64,000 nt of DNA from Secundilactobacillus silagincola (GTDB lineage: Bacteria; Bacillota; Bacilli; Lactobacillales; Lactobacillaceae). The stretch covers positions 310,001 through 374,000 of the forward strand of contig NZ_BCMJ01000003.1 of NCBI RefSeq assembly GCF_002583405.1, given 5' to 3'. Positions 25,090 through 36,400 of this stretch are shown piece by piece. The notes below the pieces were generated by a model. That model had not been told where the DNA came from and made no database searches. It saw only the letters and a program-made list of their open reading frames with translations. A program made the position numbers and the translations under genes. Every line of letters starts with the position of its first letter. Position 1 is the stretch's first letter.

Positions 25090-27723
25090 TTAATTAATTT
25101 CACTATCCACGTGCTGATCACTGACAGTTGAACTGGTCTTAAAGGTAATCCCGTTACCCGCTTCGTTCATCGTCAGTTCAACGCTGGTTTGCGCACTGAC
25201 TTTGCCGCCAATAATCAACTTCGCTAACGGTGTCTCGACAACGCTGGTAATGGTTCTTTCCAACGGCCGGGCGCCATAGGCTGGTAGATAGCCGCGCTTA
25301 GCCAACCAATTGGTGGCTTCTGGCGTAATGGTCAATGTAATCTGCTGTTCAGCTAATCGTGCAGACAACCGCTGAATCAGCTTACCGACGATCTGCTCAA
25401 CATCTGCCATGGTCAACGGCTTAAACATGATCGTGTCATCGATCCGGTTTAAGAATTCCGGTTTAAATGACCGCTGCAATAAACTAGCCACCTGTTTTTT
25501 GGCATCGTCTGAAATTTGGCCCTGAGCATCCGTCCCCTCCAGCAAAATATCCGACCCCAGATTAGAAGTCATGATCAGTAGGGTATTCTTGAAGTTAACG
25601 GTGCGTCCCTGGCTATCCGTCAAACGGCCATCATCCAATACCTGTAACAACAGGTTAAAGACGTCTGGGTGAGCCTTTTCAATTTCATCAAACAACACGA
25701 TAGAGTATGGGTGCCTACGAACTGCTTCTGTCAGCTGGCCACCTTCTTCGTAGCCAATGTAGCCGGGAGCTGCCCCTACTAACCGGGAAACGGATTCTTT
25801 TTCCATGTACTCAGACATGTCGATCCGAATCATTTCGCTTTCCGAATCAAACAGGTTTTCCGCCAAGGCTTTCGCCAGTTCGGTTTTACCCACACCAGTA
25901 GGCCCTAAGAACAGGAATGACCCCAGTGGCTTACTTGGGTCTTGAAGGCCCGCACGCGACCGTAAAACGGCATCTGAGACGGCCTGAACAGCTTCATCTT
26001 GACCGATCACCCGTTTATGCAGATTATCGGCCAAGTGCAGCAGCTTTTCACGTTCCGTGGCAACCAAGCGGTTAACGGGAATCCCGGTCATCTTAGCCAC
26101 AACCGCCGCGATTTCTTTTTCAGTCACCGATTCTTCAACCAGCCAGTCACCAGAGTGGTCCTTATCTTCCATGGCTGCCAGTTCTTTTTTCAATTGGGGA
26201 ATGGTACCGTGCTGCAAGACCGCTGCTTTATCCAAATCATATTGTGCTTCAGCTTCACTAAGATCGTGATTGGCTTTGTCCAACTCGGTCTTTTTCTGAC
26301 TTAAAGCATCCAAGGACTGTTTTTCATCTTCCCAGCGGGCGTTCAAACTCGATACCGTTTCCTTCACGTCAGCTAAGGTTTTCTGGACTTCTTTTAAGCG
26401 GTCTTTAGAAGCTTCATCCGTTTCCTGCTTCAAAGCAGCTTCTTCCACCTGCAGCCGCATCTGCTGACGCCGAGCCTGATCCAATTCGGTAGGTGCTGAG
26501 TTCATTTCCACCCGAATCGATGCCGATGCTTCATCAACTAGATCTAACGCTTTATCTGGCAAATAGCGATCAGTAATGTAGCGGTCGGATAACTTAGCCG
26601 CAGCCACCAACGCGTTATCGTGAATCCGCACGCCATGATGGATTTCATACCGCTCCCGTAATCCCCGTAAAATGGTAATGGTGTCATCAACGGAAGGTTC
26701 TGCCACCGGCACTTTTTGGAATCGGCGTTCAAGGGCCCGGTCCTTTTCCATGTACTGCCGGTACTCATCCGTAGTGGTGGCGCCAATCAAATGCAGTTCA
26801 CCACGAGCCAGCATGGGTTTCAACAAGTTACCGGCATCCATACTGCCTTCCGTCTTACCAGCACCCACAATATTATGGATTTCATCAATGAACATGATGA
26901 TATCGCCGTTAGACTTCTTGACTTCGTTCAAAACCGCCTTCAGCCGTTCCTCAAATTCACCACGGTACTTGGCGCCAGCAATCAGCGACCCCATGTCCAA
27001 GGAAAAAATCGACTTGTTTTTCAGGTTCTCCGGTACGTCACCGCGAGCGATCCGTTGGGCAAGACCTTCCACGATGGCGGTTTTACCGACACCGGGTTCG
27101 CCAATCAACACGGGGTTGTTTTTAGTCTTTCGAGACAGGATCCGGGTCACCGTCATGATTTCTTCATCCCGACCAATAATGGGATCCCGCTTGCCGCTGC
27201 GCATGGCTTTGACTAAATCGGTGCCATACTTTTCTAAGGCTTTAAAGCCTTCCTCTTGATTTTTTGACGTGATTTTTTCACCTCCACGAATCTCAGTCAC
27301 TTTGTTTTTCACTTGCTGCAAGGTCAACCCCTGCTCATTGAGATAGTCACCAAAACGGCTACCGCTCATTTGAACGACTGCCAGCACCAAGGTATCGCTA
27401 GCCACGTACTCATCGCCCAGATCCTTGCGCACTTCATCGGCCTTCTGCAGCAGACGGTACAAGTCCGGCGACAGGTTTTGACCATAAGCCACGTTGCTGC
27501 CTTCAACTTCACTGATTGAATCGATTTCGTGATCTAATTCGGTATTCAGCTTGTCCATGTTCAGACCAAGCTCGCTAAAGATCTGCCGGTCAAGCTGACC
27601 CGGTTGGATCAAAAATTTAAATAGGTGTGAGACCCCAATCGACTGCTGTTTACGATTAACGGCGATCTGTTGGGCCTCCGCAATGGCGTCAGTGACGGAT
27701 TGCGTTAAAATGTCTGGGTTCAT
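25090..27723 (-). CDS. clpB: ATP-dependent protein disaggregase ClpB
   Basis: A hexameric AAA+ chaperone that extracts polypeptides from aggregates, usually with DnaK. Order: N-terminal domain (1-150), AAA-1 with [16 protein letters not shown] and [13 protein letters not shown], coiled-coil middle domain (about 410-530), AAA-2 with [16 protein letters not shown] and the [14 protein letters not shown] Walker B, and a C-terminal D2 small domain. Length is 877 residues. The start has AAAGGATGATG upstream at a slightly long distance. A CtsR operator lies in the promoter region, consistent with heat-shock control. Confidence 0.96.
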   Translation of the reverse strand: MNPDILTQSVTDAIAEAQQIAVNRKQQSIGVSHLFKFLIQPGQLDRQIFSELGLNMDKLNTELDHEIDSISEVEGSNVAYGQNLSPDLYRLLQKADEVRKDLGDEYVASDTLVLAVVQMSGSRFGDYLNEQGLTLQQVKNKVTEIRGGEKITSKNQEEGFKALEKYGTDLVKAMRSGKRDPIIGRDEEIMTVTRILSRKTKNNPVLIGEPGVGKTAIVEGLAQRIARGDVPENLKNKSIFSLDMGSLIAGAKYRGEFEERLKAVLNEVKKSNGDIIMFIDEIHNIVGAGKTEGSMDAGNLLKPMLARGELHLIGATTTDEYRQYMEKDRALERRFQKVPVAEPSVDDTITILRGLRERYEIHHGVRIHDNALVAAAKLSDRYITDRYLPDKALDLVDEASASIRVEMNSAPTELDQARRQQMRLQVEEAALKQETDEASKDRLKEVQKTLADVKETVSSLNARWEDEKQSLDALSQKKTELDKANHDLSEAEAQYDLDKAAVLQHGTIPQLKKELAAMEDKDHSGDWLVEESVTEKEIAAVVAKMTGIPVNRLVATEREKLLHLADNLHKRVIGQDEAVQAVSDAVLRSRAGLQDPSKPLGSFLFLGPTGVGKTELAKALAENLFDSESEMIRIDMSEYMEKESVSRLVGAAPGYIGYEEGGQLTEAVRRHPYSIVLFDEIEKAHPDVFNLLLQVLDDGRLTDSQGRTVNFKNTLLIMTSNLGSDILLEGTDAQGQISDDAKKQVASLLQRSFKPEFLNRIDDTIMFKPLTMADVEQIVGKLIQRLSARLAEQQITLTITPEATNWLAKRGYLPAYGARPLERTITSVVETPLAKLIIGGKVSAQTSVELTMNEAGNGITFKTSSTVSDQHVDSEIN

Positions 27724-27775
27724 TAAATGATCATCATCCTTTACTGATTATGCTGAATCATTCATTTCTTGGTTC

Positions 27776-27784
27776 ATTCTATCA
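27776..27784 (-). promoter_or_regulatory. extended -10 of clpB promoter
   Basis: Minus strand TGA-TAGAAT (hexamer 27776-27781). It lies downstream of the CtsR operator; no strong -35 is visible. Confidence 0.45.
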
Positions 27785-27809
27785 TAGGTCTCCGTGAAAA
27801 TAAAAATAA

Positions 27810-27826
27810 TTTGACCTTTTTTGACC
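27810..27826 (-). promoter_or_regulatory. CtsR operator upstream of clpB
   Basis: Minus strand: direct heptads GGTCAAA-AAA-GGTCAAA, the exact CtsR consensus with three-base spacing. It lies just past the topB stop and upstream of the clpB -10. Confidence 0.9.
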
Positions 27827-27834
27827 AAACTATT

Positions 27835-29955
27835 TTAACGGGCTTTTCGCCGGGTTTTCGGCCGCTTTTGAAACACGTCGTCAGCTGGTTTGAACCCCCA
27901 AAATTTGTGACCGCGATAGGTTTGTTCAGCAAGTTTGCCGTGAACGGCCATGTCTTTACCACGTTTAGTCTTGATTTGAAATTGAATCTCCTTGCCTGCC
28001 AATAAATCTGCCACTTCTTGCTCGGAAAAATGGTGGCCACCCCAGACCTGGTTGAAGTTGACTTCTTTGCCGTTGGCCGTCTGACCGCCAGTTTTCGCCT
28101 TCTTGGGATAGTGCTTCACCAGTTTTTCCGGATCACCTAAATTAGTTTTTAGTTTCTCAGCATTGGCCACCATGATCGGTAAATCGTGGTTTACCGTCTG
28201 CGTAGCCGTAGTCAGTAGTTCTGTCGGCTCTAATTTAAACGCCCCCACTTGGTCCATCAACGTCATCAACCGCTTAGTGGCGTTGGTACTGCTAATGATG
28301 GTGCCTTCGGTGAGAATAGCAGAAATGGTGCCTGTATCCGTCATGGATAAGGCTCCTCGTCGTTCTTTCATTAACGCAGTGGTGCCCGCGGTAATCTGTG
28401 ACAACGTGGACACTCGGGTAGCCCCAGTCCCGATGTTGTGGTGCTGCAAGTAGTTCATCAGCCACTTCATGGTTGGCTTCACCGGTTTTTTATTAGCCCC
28501 TTCGAAGATGAAAGGCGAGGCGGTTTTACCCAGCTGTTGCTTGGCAGCCCCCTGTTCCTCATCCGTGTCGCTAATTTGCCGGGAACTGTCAAAAATCAGC
28601 TTGTAATTCAAAGCTACCGGAATGTTGAAGGCGGTCTTAAAGGCCGGATAGTCCTTCAGCTCCGCGGTAGTATGATCAAACTCATAGTCTTCTCCCAGCA
28701 TGGCCAGGTAGTTCTTCGCCACCACCGAATAAATGGCGGGACCAGACTTGCCGTATCTTGCTAAACTGCTCAGTGAACTAGGCACTTTTTCACCGGGACG
28801 GTTAGCCCCGTGATCCACGCTACCGTTAGTGACGTGGGTAAACCGCGGTTTGCGGTGTGTCAGCAATCGTTGATCCACGTCCACCACCGCCGCAATCTTG
28901 GGTACCAGCGGCAATAACTGATAAAACTGCGCCATGGAGATCTTAGAATCATCCGTCCGGGGATAACTGACGATTTTGGCTTCATACATTTTCTGATAGG
29001 TGCTGAGTACTTCTTTAGCACTGTACCCCTTAGGCGCTAAGATGGACGCCAGGTTTGAGAGATCCAGTAATTTCGGTGGTGCCGAGTGGCGACGCACCGT
29101 TTTAACGTTGGTAATGGCACTTTCATGGTACTGTTCTAGTTCCTGCTTTGCGTCGGCTTGCTGCTCGTGACGCCATTTGGCCGCTTCCTCTTCGTCTTTA
29201 AACCGCCGGGCAAAAACGTGTTCCACATTATCCTGAAACTTCACTTCGTAAAACGGCTTGCGTTTATAGTTCTTAATGGCCATGAGCTGTTCGTACACGT
29301 GGCGCACCATCAAGGACTTCAAGCGTCCCTCACGAACCACCTTGACCGGATAGCCCGCCTGTTTGGTCACCGTGGTGGCAATCCGGGTTAGCTGCATAGA
29401 CAGAAAGTCCCATTTGCTGCGGGCATCCGACTTTAAGTAGTCACCATCCTGCATTTGGCTAGTAATCGGCTTGATCTCCCGGAAGCCGCTTTGAATCGAA
29501 CGGGCTTCTTCATCCGCGAAATACAGCCGTTTTACTGGTTTTTGCCACTTAATGGCGTTAATAATCTCCCATGCTAGTAGCTCGCCTTCACCGGAAGGAT
29601 CCACATCGGTCGCAATCACCAGTGCTTCGCAGTCGGCCACCGCCTTTTTAATCTCGGCTAAATCCGACTTAGTGGATTTTTTCCGCCCCGTTCGCGGATT
29701 TTTTGCCATGATGGGCTGCTTCTCCCAACTGAAATCGTTGATCTGCCAAGGTAAGTGTTCCAATTTCCAAGAACGGTACTGCGTTGCTTTTTCGGCTGGC
29801 ACCTGATCTTTGGGATCAACAAATTCCATCAAATGACCATGGGAATGAACAATTCGGTAGGTGTGTCCTTCAAACTCACCGCTGGTACCCCCTAGGGCAC
29901 TCGCGAAGTTCTTGGCCGCACTGGCTTTTTCACATAAAATGGCGTACTCCGTCAT
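27835..29955 (-). CDS. topB: type IA DNA topoisomerase III
   Basis: Passes single strands through a transient break to decatenate and relax DNA. The N-terminal TOPRIM has AILCEKASAAKNFASALGG and the acidic DVDPSGEGELLAWE. The active-site tyrosine lies in VSYPRTDDSKIS, near residue 335. The C-terminal 90 residues (FNQVWGGHHFSEQEVADLL, RGHKFWGF) form the topoisomerase C-terminal module in place of zinc fingers. Length 706 aa. The ATG has AAGGGGG and a further purine-rich run upstream. This TopB form occurs on both chromosomes and plasmids of lactobacilli; codon use here does not stand out. Confidence 0.93.
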   Translation of the reverse strand: MTEYAILCEKASAAKNFASALGGTSGEFEGHTYRIVHSHGHLMEFVDPKDQVPAEKATQYRSWKLEHLPWQINDFSWEKQPIMAKNPRTGRKKSTKSDLAEIKKAVADCEALVIATDVDPSGEGELLAWEIINAIKWQKPVKRLYFADEEARSIQSGFREIKPITSQMQDGDYLKSDARSKWDFLSMQLTRIATTVTKQAGYPVKVVREGRLKSLMVRHVYEQLMAIKNYKRKPFYEVKFQDNVEHVFARRFKDEEEAAKWRHEQQADAKQELEQYHESAITNVKTVRRHSAPPKLLDLSNLASILAPKGYSAKEVLSTYQKMYEAKIVSYPRTDDSKISMAQFYQLLPLVPKIAAVVDVDQRLLTHRKPRFTHVTNGSVDHGANRPGEKVPSSLSSLARYGKSGPAIYSVVAKNYLAMLGEDYEFDHTTAELKDYPAFKTAFNIPVALNYKLIFDSSRQISDTDEEQGAAKQQLGKTASPFIFEGANKKPVKPTMKWLMNYLQHHNIGTGATRVSTLSQITAGTTALMKERRGALSMTDTGTISAILTEGTIISSTNATKRLMTLMDQVGAFKLEPTELLTTATQTVNHDLPIMVANAEKLKTNLGDPEKLVKHYPKKAKTGGQTANGKEVNFNQVWGGHHFSEQEVADLLAGKEIQFQIKTKRGKDMAVHGKLAEQTYRGHKFWGFKPADDVFQKRPKTRRKAR

Positions 29956-29979
29956 GACCCTTTCCCCCTTATAATTTAA

Positions 29980-30016
29980 AAGAGTTTTAGCAGTCGATTA
30001 AACTGTTAAAGCTCCT
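29980..30016 (-). terminator. weak terminator after pepT
   Basis: Minus strand: an interrupted hairpin GAG-C-TTTA-A-CAG / CTG-C-TAAA-A-CTC with two internal mismatches, followed by TTTT. It lies between pepT and topB. Confidence 0.4.
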
Positions 30017-30026
30017 TTGGACTGTA

Positions 30027-31265
30027 CTATGCCTGTTTAGCATTTAAACTAATGATCTTTAAAATCACATCCGTGGCTTTTGCCATGGTCTGTTCCGACA
30101 CGAATTCAAACCGGCCGTGCATGTTTTCACCGCCAGCGAAGATGTTCGGTGTGGGCATGCCTAAAAACGAGATCTTGGAACCGTCCGTACCGCCCCGCAC
30201 TGGTGCGATGTCCGGTTTGATGTCCAGGTCGATCATGGCTTGTTTAGCCAGCTCCACCACGCTCATGTCTTTTTCGATAACTTCGCGCATATTATAATAC
30301 TGATCTTTCAGTGTCACTTGTACCGTACCAGCACCGTATTTGGCGTTTAGCTGATCCGCAATCCCGGCAAACAATTTCTTACGGTCCTCAAACTGCTGAC
30401 GGTCGTGATCACGAATAATGTACCCCAGGTCGGCTGTATCTACGTCACCGCTAATTTTGTAGAGGTGAAAGAACCCTTCTCTGCCAGCCGTTTTTTCGGG
30501 CCGGTCGTGTTCTGGTAAAGCGTTATGAAAATCGATGGCTAATTGGTTAGCATTGACCATGGTGTCCTTAGCCGAACCAGGATGAACGTTGGTCCCCGTA
30601 ATGTGGACTCGACCATCCGCCGCGTTGAAGGTTTCGTACTCCAATTGACCCAGTGGCCCGCCATCCACGGTATAGGCAAAGTCGGCACCAAAGTCTTTAA
30701 CGTCAAAATGATCAGCCCCAGTCCCGATTTCTTCATCTGGTCCTAACCCCACTTTAACGGTACCGTGCTTGATCTCTGGATGGGCGACTAGGTATGCCAT
30801 AGCGGTAACGATTTCCGCCACCCCAGACTTATCATCTGAACCCAGTAACGTTGAGCCGTCAGTGGTGATCAAGGTTTGCCCCGCATAATTCAACAAATTG
30901 GGAAATACCTGGGGATCCAACGTATATTTGCCAGCTGAATCTAGTTTAATCACCGAATGGCCGTCGTAGTTTTCAACGATCTGCGGGTTGATATCCTTGC
31001 CGTTAAAGTCCGCCGTATCCACGTGGGAAATAAAGCCAATGGTGGGAACTTGTTCACTCATATTGCTAGGCAATGTCGCAAAGACGTAACCACTAGCGGG
31101 ACTCACATGCACGTCCGTCAATCCAATATCAGTCAGTTCTCCGGCCAAAGTTTTCAAAAAGTCGACTTGGCTTTGAGTTGATGGGACGGTATCACTATCT
31201 TCATCGGAACGTGTTTCAACCTTGATATACTTTAAAAAACGGGGAATTAGCTCGTCATATTGCAT
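30027..31265 (-). CDS. pepT: peptidase T (aminotripeptidase)
   Basis: A dizinc M20-family enzyme that removes the N-terminal residue of tripeptides in the cytosol. Metal-binding and catalytic motifs: [27 protein letters not shown] and [15 protein letters not shown] dimerisation domain sits in the middle (about 205-310). The ATG used gives 412 residues and has GAAAGG eight bases upstream; a GTG three codons earlier overlaps that site. It follows nif3 closely, forming trmK-nif3-pepT. Confidence 0.95.
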   Translation of the reverse strand: MQYDELIPRFLKYIKVETRSDEDSDTVPSTQSQVDFLKTLAGELTDIGLTDVHVSPASGYVFATLPSNMSEQVPTIGFISHVDTADFNGKDINPQIVENYDGHSVIKLDSAGKYTLDPQVFPNLLNYAGQTLITTDGSTLLGSDDKSGVAEIVTAMAYLVAHPEIKHGTVKVGLGPDEEIGTGADHFDVKDFGADFAYTVDGGPLGQLEYETFNAADGRVHITGTNVHPGSAKDTMVNANQLAIDFHNALPEHDRPEKTAGREGFFHLYKISGDVDTADLGYIIRDHDRQQFEDRKKLFAGIADQLNAKYGAGTVQVTLKDQYYNMREVIEKDMSVVELAKQAMIDLDIKPDIAPVRGGTDGSKISFLGMPTPNIFAGGENMHGRFEFVSEQTMAKATDVILKIISLNAKQA

Positions 31266-31278
31266 CGTCGTCACCCTT

Positions 31279-32391
31279 TCAAATAAACGTAAATGGATCA
31301 GTATTTAATTTTGATGGTTCAATTTCAATTTGCCACTGGTTTTGCTGTGCCCACTGCTTAAAAAGAGCCGTTAAGTGGGGCTTGCAGATACTTTCAATGT
31401 GGTGACCAGGATCGATCACTGGGAAATGAGCGGCAATCATATCGTGGCCAGTATGATAATAAACGTCCCCGGTCACGTAGGCATCGGCACCTTTTCGCTG
31501 AGCGGTCTTAAAGAATTTCCCGCCGTCGCCGCCAAGTACCGCAATCCGTTGCACGGGCTTATCCATGTCATCAGCAATGACCCGTAAACCGTCAACGTTG
31601 AAAACCTGCTTACAGTATTCAGCAAACTCCCGCACCGTCATTGTCTTAGACAAATCACCGATGCGGCCCATACTGAATTGATGCCCTTCATGATCTAATT
31701 TGGTCAGTTCAAGGGCTGGGTGACCGCCGGGGTAAACCTCGTTGACAGCAGCTACCACAGCCTGCAATTTAGCATTCGGCACGCGCATCTGAATCGCCAG
31801 TTCATCGGTACTGTTGCGTTCACCAACGGGGCCTAACTCTGGATCAGCACCCTGCATGGGGGTGAACCAAGTGGTACCGTTCCATTCGTAGCTGGCACCG
31901 GCATACCGAGAAATGTCACCGGCTCCGGCACCCACCATAGCTAATCGCACCGCATCCGCATAGACCGGTTGCACGTGAACGGTCAGGAGATAATTAGTTT
32001 CCGTCACACCGTCCACCAAGCCAACCGTGTTGGTTAAGCCTAGCGCTGCTGCCAGCCAGTCGTTCATCCCGCCCTCGGCACTGTCCAGATTAGTATGGGC
32101 CGCATACACCGTGATGTGGTGTTGCAACAAGGTGGCATACATCTGGTTTTGTGGGTCGTCCAAGTCTAAATTACGTGCCGGGTGAAACATCACCGGATGA
32201 TGAGCAAAGATTAGATCTGCTCCCACCGCAATGGCTTCATCCACCACTTCTGGCCGCACATCAAGCGTCACAAGTACTTTGTGAAAATCAGCTTCCAGCG
32301 AACCCAACTGTAAACCGATGGGATCTTTCGGTTCAGCAATCGTCTTTGGCGCAAACTGCTCGAACCGTTCAATTAACGTTTTAACCTTCAT
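31279..32391 (-). CDS. Nif3-like dinuclear metal protein (YqfO)
   Basis: Member of the widespread Nif3/DUF34 family, with a dinuclear metal centre but no agreed activity (GTP cyclohydrolase-like links have been suggested for some). Metal ligands are in [15 protein letters not shown] and [13 protein letters not shown], with a C-terminal HxxE-type site near GHHIES. The middle 100 residues are a PII/CutA-like insertion, as in Bacillus YqfO. Length is 370 aa. It overlaps trmK by 11 bases, with AGGAGG inside the trmK end. Confidence 0.9.
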   Translation of the reverse strand: MKVKTLIERFEQFAPKTIAEPKDPIGLQLGSLEADFHKVLVTLDVRPEVVDEAIAVGADLIFAHHPVMFHPARNLDLDDPQNQMYATLLQHHITVYAAHTNLDSAEGGMNDWLAAALGLTNTVGLVDGVTETNYLLTVHVQPVYADAVRLAMVGAGAGDISRYAGASYEWNGTTWFTPMQGADPELGPVGERNSTDELAIQMRVPNAKLQAVVAAVNEVYPGGHPALELTKLDHEGHQFSMGRIGDLSKTMTVREFAEYCKQVFNVDGLRVIADDMDKPVQRIAVLGGDGGKFFKTAQRKGADAYVTGDVYYHTGHDMIAAHFPVIDPGHHIESICKPHLTALFKQWAQQNQWQIEIEPSKLNTDPFTFI

Positions 32392-33085
32392 TTAAAATGA
32401 CCTCCTGAATTTGATCACGTTCCCGTTTAAAGGCCGCAATTTTTGCTTGCGGTGCGTTTTTTGCCTGCTTCATGGTAGCAATCACTTGGTCAAGCCGGGC
32501 TTGTTCTTGACGCCACTTCTGTTGAAGAACCGGACTCTTTTCCCGTAATAGGTAAGGACCAAATTTCAGTTCCGTAGCCGTATAAGTCACTGGTGTTTCA
32601 ACCGGATCAGCCACAATAATTTCGTAAATGTGACCGTCTTCGGCTAAGATTCGTTCCGCCACGATTTGATAGCGGTTATTCTGCAGCCAGCGTCGCACGT
32701 TATCTTCACCCACATTGGGCTGTAAAATCAACCGTTCATGGTGAGTTAAATGCGACTTGCCACTTTCTAAAATATTCGTGATCAGCGTACCGCCCATACC
32801 GGCAATAGTGACAGTGTCAATCTTGTCGTCTGGCTGAATGGCTGCTAGTCCGTCCGCCAACCGTGCCGTAATCGTATCCGTCAACTGCTCATTTTCAATC
32901 TCAGTTAACGCATTGTGATAAGGTCCCTTCACCACTTCGCCAGCGAGCGCCGCAGTAATGACGCCTTGTTTGGCTAAATGGACTGGCAGATAAGCGTGAT
33001 CTGAGCCAATGTCAGCTAACCGCGCGCCAGGTGAAACAAAATCGGCGACGGTTTGTAGCCGGTTGGATAAATGTGTCCCGTTCAT
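32381..33085 (-). CDS. trmK: tRNA (adenine22-N1)-methyltransferase TrmK
   Basis: A SAM-dependent methyltransferase acting on A22 of tRNA in Gram-positives. The SAM-binding region is ARLADIGSDHAYLPVHL, and TVTIAGMGGTLITNIL carries the family motif. A C-terminal coiled coil (about 180-234) is rich in Gln and Arg. The ATG used has GTGGAGG nine bases upstream and gives 234 residues. It starts the trmK-nif3-pepT operon. In most Firmicutes rpoD lies just upstream; here the adhesin block separates them. Confidence 0.93.
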   Translation of the reverse strand: MNGTHLSNRLQTVADFVSPGARLADIGSDHAYLPVHLAKQGVITAALAGEVVKGPYHNALTEIENEQLTDTITARLADGLAAIQPDDKIDTVTIAGMGGTLITNILESGKSHLTHHERLILQPNVGEDNVRRWLQNNRYQIVAERILAEDGHIYEIIVADPVETPVTYTATELKFGPYLLREKSPVLQQKWRQEQARLDQVIATMKQAKNAPQAKIAAFKRERDQIQEVILNEG

Positions 33086-33118
33086 ACGTTCATTCCTCCA
33101 CTTCAATCTCGTAATTCC

Positions 33119-33148
33119 ATTATAGGCTAGAGCCCGAACCTAGCACAA
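33119..33148 (-). promoter_or_regulatory. promoter of trmK-nif3-pepT
   Basis: Minus strand: -35 TTGTGC (33143-33148), 18-base spacer, perfect -10 TATAAT (33119-33124). It lies 34 bases from the trmK start. This shows that the operon is transcribed independently of the adhesin genes. Confidence 0.7.
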
Positions 33149-33270
33149 CATTAGATACTGTTTTTGTGGGCTGTTGATGTGAATCCCTCTGTACAAAAAA
33201 GATTGTGCCATAAATCTATATTGGCAAGCATTCCAATCAATTTTTCAGCAAAAATTAGTGATGCCTGTTC

Positions 33271-33414
33271 TTTGGTTCAATGCGTCAATATAGCCTAATC
33301 ATGCGCCAAAACTCAGATTCCAGAATTTAACGCAAATAATGCCTACTCCGCACAAATCACGGAATAGGCATTATTTAGTTAAATTCTGGAATCTACCGAG
33401 TTTTGTCACACACT
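33271..33414. repeat. dispersed palindromic element, full copy
   Basis: A conserved flank (TTGGTTCAATGCGTCAATATA, shared with the 6.6-kb copy) precedes a long inverted repeat at 33307-33405. Arms CAAAACTC / GAGTTTTG, ATTCCAGAATTTAAC / GTTAAATTCTGGAAT (with small bulges) and AAATAATGCCTA / TAGGCATTATTT fold into one rod of about 45 pairs. It occupies the 361-base gap between trmK and the first adhesin gene, directly after the adhesin stop, and probably also acts as its transcript end. It encodes no protein. Confidence 0.8.
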
Positions 33415-33446
33415 GTTTAATGACAACTTATTTTGCAATGACTGAA

Positions 33447-36400
33447 TTACTCATCATCGCGTTTACGCCGTTTCAGACCAACTAAACCAAGCATACTGGT
33501 CAATAACCCGAGGACACCTAAGCCCACCGTGGCTTGACTTTGCTCATTGGTTTGAGGCAATTTCTGCTGAGCTTGTGATCCTTGTTGCTGATTGGTAGCT
33601 GAAGCATTGCTGCGAGTTTGCGAAACTGAACCATTCTGACTCTCAGTCTTTGACGTGGTTCCCATAGTTGATCCTTCAGCAGTTCCTGCATTGCTGCCAC
33701 TTTCAGTTGATGTCTGCGAATCATCACCATTCGTCTTTCCAGATGTCGCTGTTCCTGGAGCGGGCGTCCCAGGCGTGGTCGGCTCAGTTGGTGTACCAGT
33801 CGGATTACCATCTGGCTGGTTTTCAGGAACACCGGTACCATCAGATGGAACGGATGGCTCTGTTGTTGGCTGTGACGTAGGCGTGTAAGTAACCACAACG
33901 TCTTCGTTATACATTGGCACATCTTGTGCAACCACGCTGCCTAAAGCCTGCTGAGCAACTTGACCTGGTTTTGCAGTATAACCTGTCAAATCAGGCGCAG
34001 TTTGTTCGTAATAAGCTGCCGTTGGCGTAGCAACACTCCTACCAGTGACTTCATCCGTCACAACATTCCAAGTTACCTTCTGAACCGTTGGTGCTGGAAC
34101 CTCACCAGTATAATTTGGATCATTCACAACGTAGTGAATCGTCCGCGTGGTAGTGGTTGTGGTATAAGCCATCGTGTGCGTCAAATGAATCTGAACGGGT
34201 GCGTTGTCGCCAGCCTTAAAAGTATACGTTCCGTTAGCCGCTTGACCGGTAGCCAACGTGTATTTAGCAGGCTTGTTATCGGTGTTCCAACTTGCTGTAC
34301 CATCAGTGACACCTTCTAGCTTCGTTGGTGTGCCGACAACAGCACCGTTGTTAGCATCATCCACGTATTCCACCGTGGTGCTTTGCGGATCAGCCTTAAA
34401 GGTGACGGTAACGTTGGCATCTGCAGGCTTTGTAGTAGTAACCGCATTGACACCAGCCGGAACCGTAGTCTTATCTGGAGTATAGCCAGCTACTCGTGGC
34501 GTATCAACTTCGTAATAGTTACCGGATGGCGTGTAGGTCGTATCACCCGTAACTTCATCCGTATCCGTTGTCCAAGTAATTGGCTGAACTTTGACTGACG
34601 GATTTTGGCCGTTGGCAACACCGGTGTAGGTGATTGTTCGAGTTGTGGTACCGGTAAAGCCTTCAGGCAAATCAGTTGTGTGCTTGTGCGCTAACTTGAT
34701 TGTCAGATTATCCGACGTATCTGTTGTAAAGGTATATGGCACCGTTTCATCTTGTCCAGGTGCTAAAACGTAATTAGCAGGTACCGTTACGGTATACGTA
34801 CCCGTTCCATCGGTCTTACCATTGAGTGTTTGAACATCGCCGACAGTGGCGTTGCCATTATCAACATCGACGTAAGTCACTGTCAAATCAGCATTACCAG
34901 CACTGTAAGTAACTGTTTCAACCGTATCTTTTGGCATGGTGGTCGTAACAGCGTTAGTTCCTACCGGCACACTGGCTTTATCTGGTACATAGCCGGTGAT
35001 ATTAGGGGTGTTTACTGCTCCGTAGTCGCCCGATGGTGTGTAAGTCGTGACACCGGTAATTTCATCGGTATCAGTCGTCCACATTATGGGTTGACTGACT
35101 GAATCTGGGTTCTTTGGTGCCCCAGTATAAGTGATTGTTCGGGTCGTGGTGCCAGTAAAGCCTTCAGGTAAATCAGTTGTGTGCTTGTGTGCTAACTTGA
35201 TTGTCAGATTATCCGACGTATCTGTTGTAAAGGTATATGGTACCGTCGCGTCTTGTCCGGGTGCTAAAACATACCCATCTGGAATGACAACTGTATAGGT
35301 ACCCGTTCCATCAGTCTTGCCAGTGATTGTTACTGGATCACCAACTGTGGCATTACCACTATCAACATCGACATAGGTCACTGTCAGATCAGCATCGCCG
35401 GCACTGTAAGTAACTATTTCATCCGTGTCTTTTGGCATAGTGGTCATAACAGCGTTAGTTCCAGCTGGCACACTGTCTTTATCTGGTACATAGCCAGTGA
35501 CATCTGGTGTGGTTACTGCTCCGTAATCGCCTGACGGTGTATAAGTCGTGACACCGGTCACTTCATCGGTATCAGTCGTCCACATTATGGGTTGACTGAC
35601 TGAATCTGGGTTCTTTGGTGCCCCAGTATAAGTGATTGTTCGGGTCGTGGTGCCAGTAAAGCCTTCAGGCAAATCAGTCGTGTGCTTGTGTGCTAACTTG
35701 ATCATCAGATTATCCGACGTATCTGTTGTAAAGGTATATGGCACCGCTTCACCTTGTCTGGGTGCTAAAACATACCCATCTGGGATAATCACCGTATAGG
35801 TACCGGTCTCATCGACCTTGCCCGTAAGTGTTTCCGGCGTACCAACGACTTTATTATTTTCGTCCTTATCAACATAGGTCACCGTCAAGTCGGCATTGTT
35901 AGCTGAGTAGATAACGGTAACATGGCTATCTGTCGGCATTGTGGTAGTAGCGGTATCAGTCTCAGCCGCCACCGTTGCTTTATCCGGGGTATAACCCGTT
36001 ATCGATGGTGAAGTAACTGTCGGATAGTTGCCGTTTGGCGTGTATGTCGTGACACCGGTAACTTCATCCGTGTCCGTCGTCCATGTTAGTGGCTGACTGA
36101 CTGAGCTCGGGTTCGTAGGCGCACCGGTATAAGTGATCGTCCGGTGAGTGGTGCCAGTGAAGCCCTTCGGTAAGTCAGTCGCGTGTTTGTGTGCCAACTT
36201 GATTGTCAGGTTGTCAGACGTGTCCGTGCCCGCCTTAAAAGTGTATGGTACCGTTCCGTCTTGTCCAGCAGCTAAAATATAATTATCGGGTACTTTAACG
36301 GTATAATTACCGGTTTCATCAGTTGTACCGTTGAGCGTTACTGGATCACCGACTACCGCATTATGATTATCGGTATCCACATAGGTCACGTTTAGATTTG

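Noticed and set aside
27835-29955. topB as a sign of an integrated plasmid or conjugative element
   Set aside because: It is flanked by ordinary chromosomal genes with no relaxase, replication or mobilisation genes, and this enzyme is also chromosomal in lactobacilli.
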